Under the pieces are notes generated by a model, which saw only the letters and a list, made by a program, of their open reading frames with translations, did not search any database and was not told the origin of the DNA. This document shows, piece after piece, positions 1 through 6,768 of a stretch of DNA of 8,802 nucleotides. Source of the stretch: Candidatus Fermentibacterota bacterium (lineage in GTDB: Bacteria; Fermentibacterota; Fermentibacteria; Fermentibacterales; Fermentibacteraceae); NCBI GenBank assembly GCA_022703195.1, contig JAKLEF010000073.1, forward strand, positions 1-8,802, written 5' to 3'. Made by a program: the position numbers and the translations under genes. How positions within the stretch are numbered: the stretch's first letter is position 1; each line of letters starts with the position of its first letter.

Positions 1-390
1 ATCCAGGTCTACGCCGACGCCGGCGGAGAGCCCGAGCTGGGATACCTGGCCGGCATGATGGACAGGGCTCTGTCGTCGGGCGAACGCGATCCGCAGACCC
101 TCAACGCCTTCGCATGGACCCTCGCCGAGAGGGGGCTCGAGCCGGAGACGGCGGTGGAGCTCGCCACGGAGGCCCTCATGCTCGCTCCCGAAGACACGAA
201 CATCATGGACACCCTGGCCGAGGCGCTCTATGCGGCGGGGAGATGCGACGAGGCTGTCGCCCGGGAGACGGTGGCGCTCCGAATGGAGCCCGGCAGCGAA
301 TGGTTCAGGGACCAGCTCGCGAAGTTCACGGAGGCGCTCGAATCGCTCGAGAGCCGGGAACGGCCATCACCCTGTCTTCGTGGTAGATGA
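1..390 (+). CDS. TPR-repeat protein, C-terminal fragment (5' end outside window)
   Basis: The frame is open from the first base, so the start lies upstream; 129 residues are visible. Two consecutive tetratricopeptide repeats can be read. The first, about residues 34-65, runs from LNAFAWTLAE to EALMLAPED; the second, about 66-99, has DTLAEALYAAGRCDEAV followed by ALRMEPGS. The spacing of small and hydrophobic residues (A-W-LA, DTLAEALY--G, EA-, A---P) is the usual TPR signature, which forms helical hairpins that bind other proteins. The role of the full protein cannot be told from this piece. The last nine codons before the stop (361-387) look non-coding: only two of nine end in G or C, and the peptide RPSPCLRGR is not TPR-like. 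A frameshift near 359-365 may have truncated the gene, whose original end would be at 454. Fold assignment is strong; the end point is doubtful. Confidence 0.8.
   Translation: MQVYADAGGEPELGYLAGMMDRALSSGERDPQTLNAFAWTLAERGLEPETAVELATEALMLAPEDTNIMDTLAEALYAAGRCDEAVARETVALRMEPGSEWFRDQLAKFTEALESLESRERPSPCLRGR
318..354 (+). repeat. Imperfect 37-bp direct repeat, copy 1
   Basis: This copy lies inside the TPR gene and matches 391-427 at 32 of 37 positions by eye, with a 21-base identical core at 329-349. In the TPR frame the core encodes EALESL. The copies are 73 bases apart, which is not a multiple of three, so the second copy lies in a different frame. Confidence 0.7.
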
Positions 391-454
391 CGAGGAGTTA
401 TCGGAGGCGCTCGAATCGCTCGGGAGCGCTCCGATCGAAGTCAGATCGAGATGA
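362..454 (+). other. Candidate frameshifted C-terminal extension of the TPR gene
   Basis: In the frame shifted by one base from the TPR gene, codons from 362 to the TGA at 452-454 give an acidic peptide containing VFVVDDEELSEALESL and then GSAPIEVRSR. Twenty of its 30 codons end in G or C, closer to the neighbouring genes than the in-frame tail at 361-390 (2 of 9). EALESL also occurs at the in-frame end of the TPR protein, because a DNA repeat spans both places. One extra base near 359-365, in the genome or the assembly, would explain the break. The alternative is that this is non-coding remnant sequence from a small tandem duplication. No separate start or Shine-Dalgarno was seen. Confidence 0.35.
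391..427 (+). repeat. Imperfect 37-bp direct repeat, copy 2
   Basis: This is the second copy of the repeat at 318-354; the identical core is 402-422. It lies after the apparent TPR stop and encodes EALESL again, but only in the +1-shifted frame. It may come from a short tandem duplication at the gene's 3' end or from a repeated helical motif in the original protein. Confidence 0.7.
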
Positions 455-503
455 TATCCGCCCGGCCCCGGAGACCCGGGAGCATCGCAGGGCGGAGCAA
501 TCC

Positions 504-508
504 GGAGG
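504..508 (+). promoter_or_regulatory. Shine-Dalgarno that decides the HEWG gene start
   Basis: GGAGG at 504-508 is followed after 7 bases by TTG at 516. A GTG in the same frame at 510 is too close (1 base) to use this site. The upstream ATG at 387 would add an Arg/Ser-rich stretch that looks like shadow translation of the TPR tail, so TTG 516 is preferred. Confidence 0.6.
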
Positions 509-515
509 TGTGAGC

Positions 516-1442
516 TTGAGCCCGCTTTTTCTCGCAGCCGCGGTGGATACCGTTGTAGCGCCCTATCACGACCAGATCTACGTGCACGAATGGGGCGCCG
601 TCGTCTACAGGCGCGACGTCGTGGAGGCGGCGGGTGACGCCGGCGGCCCCTGGGTCGACTACTCCCAGACCATGGCCGAGGCACCCGTGATCTACATCTA
701 CGGGCCCGAGTTCACGGGCGACCTGACCGTGCGCTCCCAGGGCGACATCGTGAACGCGTACCCGGAGCCGGACGAGTCGTTCAGGATCGACGAATCGGTG
801 GCTGGCGGCGCCTCGGCCGTCAGGTGGAACTCCATCTCGACGGAGTGCCCGTACCTGGTCGAACAGCCCTGGATGCACTCGCCGGCCGAGGAGACGATCG
901 CGGGCTTCGACTGGGCAACGCGGATGTGGAGGCAGACGGAGTCCCTGATAATCAACCGGGAGTCCGACTCCTTCTCCGACATGTTCCTCTACTACGAGAC
1001 GTCCTTCGAGCCCGGATCCTTCCCCCTCCCGCTCCCGGGGAGCATCAGCGACGGACATCCGCAGGTGATCCCGGTATCGGGCGAGGTGCTGGTTCTCTTC
1101 CGGCCGGACATGGACTGGATGGGGCTCGGGCTGGTGGACGCCGACGACCTGGACGAGCTGGGGAACGGCATCGAGATCACCGGCGAGTACTCGTCCGAAC
1201 TCGCCCTGGAGACCGTTACGGATTGGGCGGAGGGCGAGCTGAAGGAGCCCGAGATCCGCGCGATGTGGGGCACCTGGGAGCCCTATGCCCTCTACGGCGA
1301 CTGGGAGGGGCAGTACCTGGTGATCTTCCCGGTACCGTACGCCATGATCCCGCGCATAAGCACGCTGGAACTCACGAGCGAATCCGGGCTGCCGGTGGAG
1401 TACCACAGGTTCTTCCTGGGACTCGCCCCGGTGGAGCCCTGA
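516..1442 (+). CDS. HEWG-motif conserved hypothetical protein
   Basis: A 308-residue protein of unknown function. It resembles, from memory, a family of uncharacterised proteins from planctomycetes, myxobacteria and relatives that begin with VHEWGTFT. Here the motif is VHEWGAVVY (residues 23-31). Other family-like blocks follow in order: APVIYIYGPE (56-65), a short strand ending DLTVRSQGDIVNAYPEP (69-85), a Trp block SAVRWNSIS (100-108), and FLYYETSFE (157-165). The protein is acidic and rich in Trp and Tyr, with no obvious catalytic motif. The start is TTG 516 behind GGAGG; the next in-frame ATG (672) would remove the HEWG motif. The first 15 residues (MSPLFLAAAVDTVVA) could be a weak export signal but lack a positive N-region, so location is uncertain. 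It follows the TPR gene on the same strand and converges on the flavoprotein gene with 9 bp between stops. CDS is well supported; family assignment moderate. Confidence 0.75.
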   Translation: MSPLFLAAAVDTVVAPYHDQIYVHEWGAVVYRRDVVEAAGDAGGPWVDYSQTMAEAPVIYIYGPEFTGDLTVRSQGDIVNAYPEPDESFRIDESVAGGASAVRWNSISTECPYLVEQPWMHSPAEETIAGFDWATRMWRQTESLIINRESDSFSDMFLYYETSFEPGSFPLPLPGSISDGHPQVIPVSGEVLVLFRPDMDWMGLGLVDADDLDELGNGIEITGEYSSELALETVTDWAEGELKEPEIRAMWGTWEPYALYGDWEGQYLVIFPVPYAMIPRISTLELTSESGLPVEYHRFFLGLAPVEP

Positions 1443-1451
1443 GGTCGACTG

Positions 1452-2675
1452 CTAGGGAGAGGGCTTCCTGGGCCGGCGGGCCCCGGCCGAGAGCCGCCCC
1501 GTGAGCCAGGCCCAGTAGAGGTTGCAGCCCCCGACGGGGCCGAACGCGTCGAGGACCTCGCCTGCGAAATGGAGGCCGGGGTGCAGCCTGCTCTCGAGGC
1601 TCGCCGGATCGACCTCCTCGAGCGCGACGCCGCCTCCGGTGACCTCGGCCTCGTCCCAGCCGCAGTTCCCCGAGACCGGCAGAGGGCATGCCGACAGGAC
1701 GGCCAGGAGCGACATCCTGCCATCCCTGGTCAGGTCGGCGAAGCGGATGGATGGATCGAGGCCGGCCCTTTCCACGATGAGCCCCGCCAGCCTCGAGGGC
1801 AGGTGCGATTCCAGCGCCTTCCTGACCAGCCCCCTCCCGGCCAGGAGCGCCTCCTCCCAGGCTTTCCGGTCGAGCCCGCCCCAGGAGACGGAGAGTGCAG
1901 CCGTCCGTGGCCCCGTCGCGGCGTGTGACGCGTCCATGACGACCGGTCCGCTGAAACCCCTGTGCGTGAAGAGGAGAGGCCCGCGGACCGAGAACGGCCT
2001 GCCTTCGAAGACGGACGAGATCGTCGCCTCGACGACGATGCCGGAGAGGCTCCCGAAGCCGGGATCGCCGGACAGAAGCGGCACCAGCGCGGGATAGACC
2101 GGCCTGACGGTATGGCCCAGCCGCGCAGCCTCCGCGAACCCCCAGCCTCCGCTGCCGGTGCCGGGCCACGACCTGCCGCCGGTCGCCAGCACCACCCTGC
2201 CCGACTCCACGGATTCCCCGCACTCGAGCGAAACGGTCCACCCGCGCTCCGAGGGCGAGATCGCGGAGACACGGCTCCGGTAGCGGAACACGGCCCCCGC
2301 CCTCCTCGCGATCCCCTCCAGGGCCCCCGTCACGGCCGGGGCGCCTCCGGGGACCGCGAAGAGCTTCCCGGTGGCGGCCTCGGGCCCGATCCCGACCCCC
2401 GCCTCGCGGGCGAAGAACGAACGGGCCTCCCCGGGCGACCATCCCCGGAGGATCTTCGCAAGGCTGTTCCGGGACGACGAGGTGACATACACCGATGGAT
2501 CGGCGGCCGCGGGCAGGATGTTGCACCTGCCCCCGCCGGTGAGCGAGAGCTTTGCGCCGGGCCTGTCGTTCTGGTCTAGCACCAGCACGCCCGTGCCCGG
2601 GGATGCGAGCATGGCCGCCGCCATCAGGCCGGATGCCCCCGCCCCGATTACGATGGCGTCGAACCGCTCTGCCAG
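1452..2675 (-). CDS. BaiN/HI0933-family FAD-dependent oxidoreductase
   Basis: A 407-residue flavoprotein of the BaiN/RdsA (HI0933, YhiN) family, cytosolic enzymes that bind FAD and use NAD(P)H; substrates of most members are unknown, and BaiN of gut clostridia acts in bile-acid 7-dehydroxylation. Visible family blocks: FAD-binding GAGASG (11-16), LTGGGRCNI (45-53), VVLATGGRSWPGTGSGGWGF (161-180), ALVPLLSG (196-203), GPLLFTHRGFSGPVV (232-246), EVTGGGVALEEV (344-355), and the C-terminal FAD-contact block LHFAGEVLDAFGPVGGCNLY (368-387). Length fits the family. The first ATG (2622-2624) would cut off GAGASG; the only plausible start between the in-frame stop at 2688-2690 and that ATG is CTG 2675, giving MAERFDAIVIGAG, a typical N-terminus here. 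Translation would begin one base after the adaptor's stop, behind a G-run, so it is probably the last gene of the efflux operon. Family assignment strong; substrate unknown; CTG start inferred. Confidence 0.9.
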   Translation of the reverse strand: MAERFDAIVIGAGASGLMAAAMLASPGTGVLVLDQNDRPGAKLSLTGGGRCNILPAAADPSVYVTSSSRNSLAKILRGWSPGEARSFFAREAGVGIGPEAATGKLFAVPGGAPAVTGALEGIARRAGAVFRYRSRVSAISPSERGWTVSLECGESVESGRVVLATGGRSWPGTGSGGWGFAEAARLGHTVRPVYPALVPLLSGDPGFGSLSGIVVEATISSVFEGRPFSVRGPLLFTHRGFSGPVVMDASHAATGPRTAALSVSWGGLDRKAWEEALLAGRGLVRKALESHLPSRLAGLIVERAGLDPSIRFADLTRDGRMSLLAVLSACPLPVSGNCGWDEAEVTGGGVALEEVDPASLESRLHPGLHFAGEVLDAFGPVGGCNLYWAWLTGRLSAGARRPRKPSP

Positions 2676-2686
2676 GCTATTCCCCC
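2673..2686 (-). promoter_or_regulatory. Coupled start region with CTG start of the flavoprotein
   Basis: Read on the minus strand, a GGGGG run (2686-2682) lies 6 bases before CTG (2675-2673) and overlaps the end of the adaptor gene, whose TAG is at 2679-2677. The G-run is only a partial Shine-Dalgarno match, so initiation probably relies on ribosomes ending the adaptor gene. Confidence 0.4.
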
Positions 2687-3708
2687 ACTACCGCCACGGG
2701 GGCGTCGTGAGCCAGGGAGTAGTGCCCCCCGGTGATCACCTGCTCGCCCTCCGACACGCCTTCGACCACGGCGGTGAACCCCCTGCCGGAGCCGGCCGTG
2801 GTCACGTAGCGCCAGTCGGCCCTGCCGTCCACCACGGCGAAGACCATCTCGCGGCCGTCGCGCACCAGCACGGCCTCCTCGGGCACCAGGACCTGGTCGG
2901 GCACCTGGAGGGTCACGATCTCGACCCTGGCGGTGGCGCCGGGCCTGAGGCCGGGGAGTGGCGGGAGATCGACGATCACGCCGCCGGAGCGCGTCGAGGG
3001 ATCGATCGTGGGCGAGACGGAGCCGACCGAGCCGACGAGGGTAGAGTCCCCCAGGGAGGGCACCGTCACGTATGCCCTGGCGCCCACCGTGCAGAGCGCG
3101 AGATCGCGCTCGTCCAGGTCTATCTCGGCCTGCAGCGCGGTCATGTCCACAACCGAACCCAGCACCGTGCCGGGATAGACCGTGACGCCCTCGCGCACCA
3201 TGACGCCGGAAACCACGCCGTCGAACCCCGCGGTAAGGGCCGCGTTGCCGTACTGCGTCCTGGCGCGCGCCAGGTCCGCCTCGGCCTGCAGCAGGCCGGT
3301 GGTGCTCCTGAGCATCTCGCTGCGCTCGTCGGTGATCTCGCCCGAGCTGTTCGCCACCTCGAAGTCGTAGACCGCCTGGGCGGACCTGTACCTGCTGAGG
3401 GCGTTCTGCAGGTCGGCGGCCTGCGCCCCCGCCGCTATCCTGAACACGGTCTGCCCCCGCAGGACCGGGATGCCCTCCGCCGCGGGAGCCTGGGAGACCA
3501 GCCCCTGTATCTGGGAGACCATCTCCTGCGTCCTGGCCGAGCTCACCCGGCCGGTGGCCTCGACGACCTGGAACAGGGTGTCGCGGGCCAGCGTGCAGGC
3601 CGTCACGGGGAGGGGGGACGGCTCCAGCGCCTCTGCCTCCTCCTCCTCCGCCTTCCCGCAGGCGCATAGGAGGATCAGGGCGGCGAGCGGAACGTACAGC
3701 TTCTTCAT
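2677..3708 (-). CDS. RND efflux periplasmic adaptor (membrane-fusion lipoprotein)
   Basis: A 343-residue membrane-fusion protein that would link the RND permeases to an outer-membrane channel. The N-terminus MKKLYVPLAALILLCAC is a lipoprotein signal with lipobox LCAC and lipidated Cys at residue 17, followed by an acidic linker (AEEEEAEALEP). Then come the first half of the biotinyl/lipoyl domain (about 48-92, VVEATGRVSS to GQTVFRI), a helical hairpin (about 95-155, with LLQAEADLARARTQYG), the second lipoyl half (158-186, AGFDGVVSGVMVREGVTVYP), a beta-barrel (about 189-266, starting MTALQAEIDLDERDL), and a membrane-proximal domain (about 270-343, VLVPEEAVLVRDG). The ATG overlaps the TGA of the upstream permease (ATGA), so the two are translationally coupled. 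GGAGGG at 3726-3721 precedes it by 12 bases, rather far. Substrate range cannot be told. Assignment is secure. Confidence 0.95.
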   Translation of the reverse strand: MKKLYVPLAALILLCACGKAEEEEAEALEPSPLPVTACTLARDTLFQVVEATGRVSSARTQEMVSQIQGLVSQAPAAEGIPVLRGQTVFRIAAGAQAADLQNALSRYRSAQAVYDFEVANSSGEITDERSEMLRSTTGLLQAEADLARARTQYGNAALTAGFDGVVSGVMVREGVTVYPGTVLGSVVDMTALQAEIDLDERDLALCTVGARAYVTVPSLGDSTLVGSVGSVSPTIDPSTRSGGVIVDLPPLPGLRPGATARVEIVTLQVPDQVLVPEEAVLVRDGREMVFAVVDGRADWRYVTTAGSGRGFTAVVEGVSEGEQVITGGHYSLAHDAPVAVVGE

Positions 3709-6700
3709 CTCGGGGTGGTTCCCTCCTTCGTTGTTATCTGTATCAGCGAGGGCAGTGCCACCAGGACCAGCAGGGTCGAGGTGGCCATCCCCGCGACCAC
3801 CGTGAAGGACAGGGTGCTCCAGAGATCGTCCGATCCGGCGACCGGCCAGATGATCAGGGGCAGCAGCCCCGCTATCGTCGTGAGGCTCGTCTGGAGAACG
3901 GGGCGGAGCCTCTCCCCGACCGCCAGGTCCAGGGCCTCCCTCGTGGCCGTCCCTGCCTTCCTGTGCCTGAGGAAGCAGTCGACCAGCAGGATCGAGTTGT
4001 TGACGGCTATGCCCACGAGGAAGACGCTGCCGACGTACGCCTGCGGCGTGAAGACCCTGTCGAAGGCCCAGAACCCGGCCACGACGCCTATGAGGGCCAT
4101 AGGGATGACCGCCAGCACCCACAAGGGCGCGGTGAGTGACTCGTACAGCACCGCCGTGACGGCGAAGACAGCCAGGATCGCGACGAGGACCAGAAGGTTC
4201 AGGTCGGTGCCCGACTCCTCCTCGCGCAGCCACCTGGGGACCCATGTCGTGTCCTCGTAGACCCTGTAGCCGTCGGGAAGCTCGAGGCTCTCGAGGAGGG
4301 TCCTCCGGAACCTGGCCCCCATCCGCTCGGCCCCCATGAAGGTGTAGGCGACCGTCCTGATGTACTCCCCCTCCTCGCGATCGATGGAGCCCTGGACCGA
4401 TGCCGTGTCCAGGGCCACGAGGTCGCCCAGCCTGACCGATCCGCCCCCGGCCGTCCTGATCCGGCTCTCGAGCACCTCGGCCATGGCGGGGTTCCGTTCG
4501 CCGCCTATCTTCAGGCCCAGGTCGAGGCGCCTGTCACCTATCTGCACCTCCCCGCCGTAGCCGCTCGGTAGGTTGTACCGGAACGCCGCGAGTAGCTGCA
4601 CGGGGTTGAGGCCCAGGTCGGCCAGCTCCTGCCTGTCGAAGTCGATGGAGAGCTGCGACCTGTTGGCCGACATCCTGTTCCAGTCGATGTCCACGTCCGC
4701 TATCCTGGGATGCCGCCCCATGAGAGAGGCGATCGAGCGGGCGATGTTCCGCAGGCCCTCGTAGTCGTATCCGCGAAGCTCTATGGTCTGTACCATCCCC
4801 GCGGAGGTCGTGGTGCGCCAGTAGCCCTCGGGGCTTATGCCCCCGGCGTAGATCTCCTGCACGCCTCCCACCGTGGAGGCGTGGGCCATCACCTCGGCCT
4901 CGATGCGCAGGGCGAGGCCCGATTCGAGCGACGACTTCGAGCACATCGCGTAGACCACGGCCGTCTCGCCCGTGACGTACGTCCTGGTGGACTCGATGCC
5001 GTCCCTGCCGGCGAGCAGGGCCTCGAAGCCCCGTGCCGAGCCGTCGACCACATCCTGCGGAGTGCCGGGGGGGAACTGCATGTAGACCGTGATGGTCTCG
5101 CGCTCGAACGAGAAGCCCCAGTCCCTCCCCTTGTCGATCTCCCTCATGAAGACCCACGCCGCGCCCAGCGTGAGGGCGATCACGCACGACATGGGCAGCC
5201 AGGGCCTGTGGTGCAGCCTCGTGATCACCCGTGCCAGGACGACGTCCCATCGCCTCTGCCTGATCCAGCTCCCCTCCCGCCAGCGGCCCGCCAGGGACGG
5301 GACGAGGGTGAGGCAGACGATGTAGGACGAGACCAGCGTGGCGGCCATGGTGAAGGCGAACGGCCTGTAGTAGAGCCTCAGGATGCCCTCGCTCGCGAGC
5401 AGCGGGACGAAGGCGACGAGGGTCGTCAGGATGCCGCCCAGGATCGGGAGTGCGACCTCCTTCGCACCTCTCGTGGCCGCCTCGAGCGGAGCCATGCCCT
5501 GACGCCTGCGGTACGCGACCGCCTCCATCACCACCACGGCCCCGTCTACGAGCAGGCCGAAGGCCACGGCCAGGGCGCTGAGGGTGAGCACGTTCACGGT
5601 GTAGCCGGCCAGGTAGACGGCGGTGATCGAGAGCGAGGCGGAGAAGAGGATCGAGCTGAGTATGAGCGCGTTGCTCCGGATGCCGGGGTTGAGGAGCATC
5701 AGCACGGCCATGATCGCGGCCAGGCAGACCAGGCCCCGCCAGGAGAGGGCGGCGAGGTCGTCCCTTATCTGTTCGGTGCCATCCTCGATCAGCTCCAGCT
5801 CGACGCCTTCCGGCAGGGCGGCCCTTATCCCGTCCAGGCGGGCCATCACGCGGTCCGCCACGCGCACGGCGTTGCTGCCGGGGGTCCTGTCCACCCTTAT
5901 CGTGATCTGGTCCAGGCCGTCGTACCTGAAGATCGTGTACTGGTTCTCGTCGAACATGATCGAGATGTCGCGCGAGACGTCCCCGAGGGTTACGAACCGC
6001 CCGGCCCTGGAGGCCACTATCAGCTCCTCCAGGTCGCCCAGGTCGCGGGGCACCGAGGTCACCCTGACCACGGCGTCGCGCCCGGTCGTGTCTGTGACGA
6101 CCCCCGCGTTCCGGTCGGTGATCCCGGCGTCCAGCGCCATCATCACCTCGGCCAGGGTCAGGTCGAGCTCGCGCAGGGCGTCCGGGTCGATGTCTATGAC
6201 CACCTGCTCGGCCCCGAGGCCCTGCACCTCGACGGCCCCGACCTCGTCTATCCTCTCGAGGGCCGGCACTATCTCGTCCTCGGCGAGCCTCTTGAGGGCC
6301 TGACCGTCGCTCCCGGCCAGGGCGAAGACGAGGAACCCCTCGCTCTCCAGCTCCTGCGGGAGCACCGGCGTCACGCTCGAGGCCGACACCTCGGGGGGGA
6401 GGTCCTCCGACAGGAACGATATGCGCTCCGTCAGCTCCATGGACGCCACGTCCATGTCCGTGCCCTTGCGGAACGAGATGGTCACGCTGCTGGCACCTGA
6501 CTCCGAGCTGGAGGAGATCTCCTCCACGCCTTCGACCTGCCTGGCCACCTCCTCGATGGGCCTGGTGACCTCCTCGCACACCGCCTCCGGGTCGGCCCCG
6601 GGCCAGGTCGTGAACACGCTGAGCTTGGGCAGCTCCGTGTCCGGGGTGCCCTCGATGGGTATGCGCGTGTAGGAGACCACGGCCAGGATCAGCAGGGCCG

Positions 6701-6749
6701 CGTAGACCACGGCCGTGCCGCGCGGCCGGGCGAGGATGGAGTCTATCAT
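3705..6749 (-). CDS. RND efflux transporter permease (complete)
   Basis: A 1014-residue RND-superfamily permease of the HAE1/AcrB-like type, full family length, which would expel substrates from periplasm or membrane using the proton gradient. Twelve membrane segments can be placed: TM1 about 11-29, TM2 338-354, TM3 360-383, TM4 385-409, TM5 432-452, TM6 462-487, TM7 517-535, TM8 850-869, TM9 875-896, TM10 905-926, TM11 950-970, TM12 978-1001. Two large periplasmic loops lie after TM1 and TM7. TM4 has LLVDGAVVVMEA, so Asp402 matches AcrB Asp407 while the next Asp is Gly403. TM10 has GIAVNNSILLVD, with Asn917 at the AcrB Lys940 position. The next RND gene ends 19 bases before this ATG; no Shine-Dalgarno is visible in the C-rich gap. 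The 3' end overlaps the adaptor start (ATGA). Drug versus lipid or metal export cannot be decided. Assignment secure. Confidence 0.97.
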   Translation of the reverse strand: MIDSILARPRGTAVVYAALLILAVVSYTRIPIEGTPDTELPKLSVFTTWPGADPEAVCEEVTRPIEEVARQVEGVEEISSSSESGASSVTISFRKGTDMDVASMELTERISFLSEDLPPEVSASSVTPVLPQELESEGFLVFALAGSDGQALKRLAEDEIVPALERIDEVGAVEVQGLGAEQVVIDIDPDALRELDLTLAEVMMALDAGITDRNAGVVTDTTGRDAVVRVTSVPRDLGDLEELIVASRAGRFVTLGDVSRDISIMFDENQYTIFRYDGLDQITIRVDRTPGSNAVRVADRVMARLDGIRAALPEGVELELIEDGTEQIRDDLAALSWRGLVCLAAIMAVLMLLNPGIRSNALILSSILFSASLSITAVYLAGYTVNVLTLSALAVAFGLLVDGAVVVMEAVAYRRRQGMAPLEAATRGAKEVALPILGGILTTLVAFVPLLASEGILRLYYRPFAFTMAATLVSSYIVCLTLVPSLAGRWREGSWIRQRRWDVVLARVITRLHHRPWLPMSCVIALTLGAAWVFMREIDKGRDWGFSFERETITVYMQFPPGTPQDVVDGSARGFEALLAGRDGIESTRTYVTGETAVVYAMCSKSSLESGLALRIEAEVMAHASTVGGVQEIYAGGISPEGYWRTTTSAGMVQTIELRGYDYEGLRNIARSIASLMGRHPRIADVDIDWNRMSANRSQLSIDFDRQELADLGLNPVQLLAAFRYNLPSGYGGEVQIGDRRLDLGLKIGGERNPAMAEVLESRIRTAGGGSVRLGDLVALDTASVQGSIDREEGEYIRTVAYTFMGAERMGARFRRTLLESLELPDGYRVYEDTTWVPRWLREEESGTDLNLLVLVAILAVFAVTAVLYESLTAPLWVLAVIPMALIGVVAGFWAFDRVFTPQAYVGSVFLVGIAVNNSILLVDCFLRHRKAGTATREALDLAVGERLRPVLQTSLTTIAGLLPLIIWPVAGSDDLWSTLSFTVVAGMATSTLLVLVALPSLIQITTKEGTTPR
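3721..3726 (-). promoter_or_regulatory. Shine-Dalgarno of the adaptor gene, inside the permease gene
   Basis: On the minus strand GGAGGG lies within the last codons of the upstream permease and 12 bases before the adaptor ATG at 3708. The spacing is longer than usual, so initiation may combine this site with coupling through the ATGA overlap. Confidence 0.5.
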
Positions 6750-6768
6750 CCGCGGGGGGCGGGTCGGA

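Noticed and set aside
458..495. Inverted repeat CCGCCC / GGGCGG and CCCGG / CCGGG upstream of the HEWG gene
   Set aside because: Short GC-rich complementarity is expected by chance here, with no T-run and no promoter elements nearby.
387..515. N-terminal extension of the HEWG gene from the ATG at 387
   Set aside because: The added residues are Arg/Ser-rich shadow translation over the TPR tail, and a good Shine-Dalgarno points to TTG 516.
1433..1468. Possible bidirectional terminator hairpin between the convergent genes (GGAGCCCT pairing with AGGGCTTCC)
   Set aside because: The stem is about 6 bp plus 2 bp past a bulge, the loop is 19 bases, and neither side has a T-run; too weak to annotate.
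2371..3669. Long plus-strand ORF across the flavoprotein and adaptor genes
   Set aside because: It is antisense to two well-recognised genes, His/Gly/Arg-rich, and has no domain signature.
3709..4245. Upstream extension of the adaptor frame into the permease gene
   Set aside because: This is a shadow of the permease in another frame; the lipoprotein signal begins exactly at the ATG at 3708.
4534..6579. Long alternative-frame ORFs on both strands inside the permease genes (for example 4534-6579 minus and 4710-6500 plus)
   Set aside because: They are low-complexity Arg/Gly/His/Pro-rich translations typical of shadows in GC-rich genes; the true frame has twelve membrane segments and conserved RND motifs.
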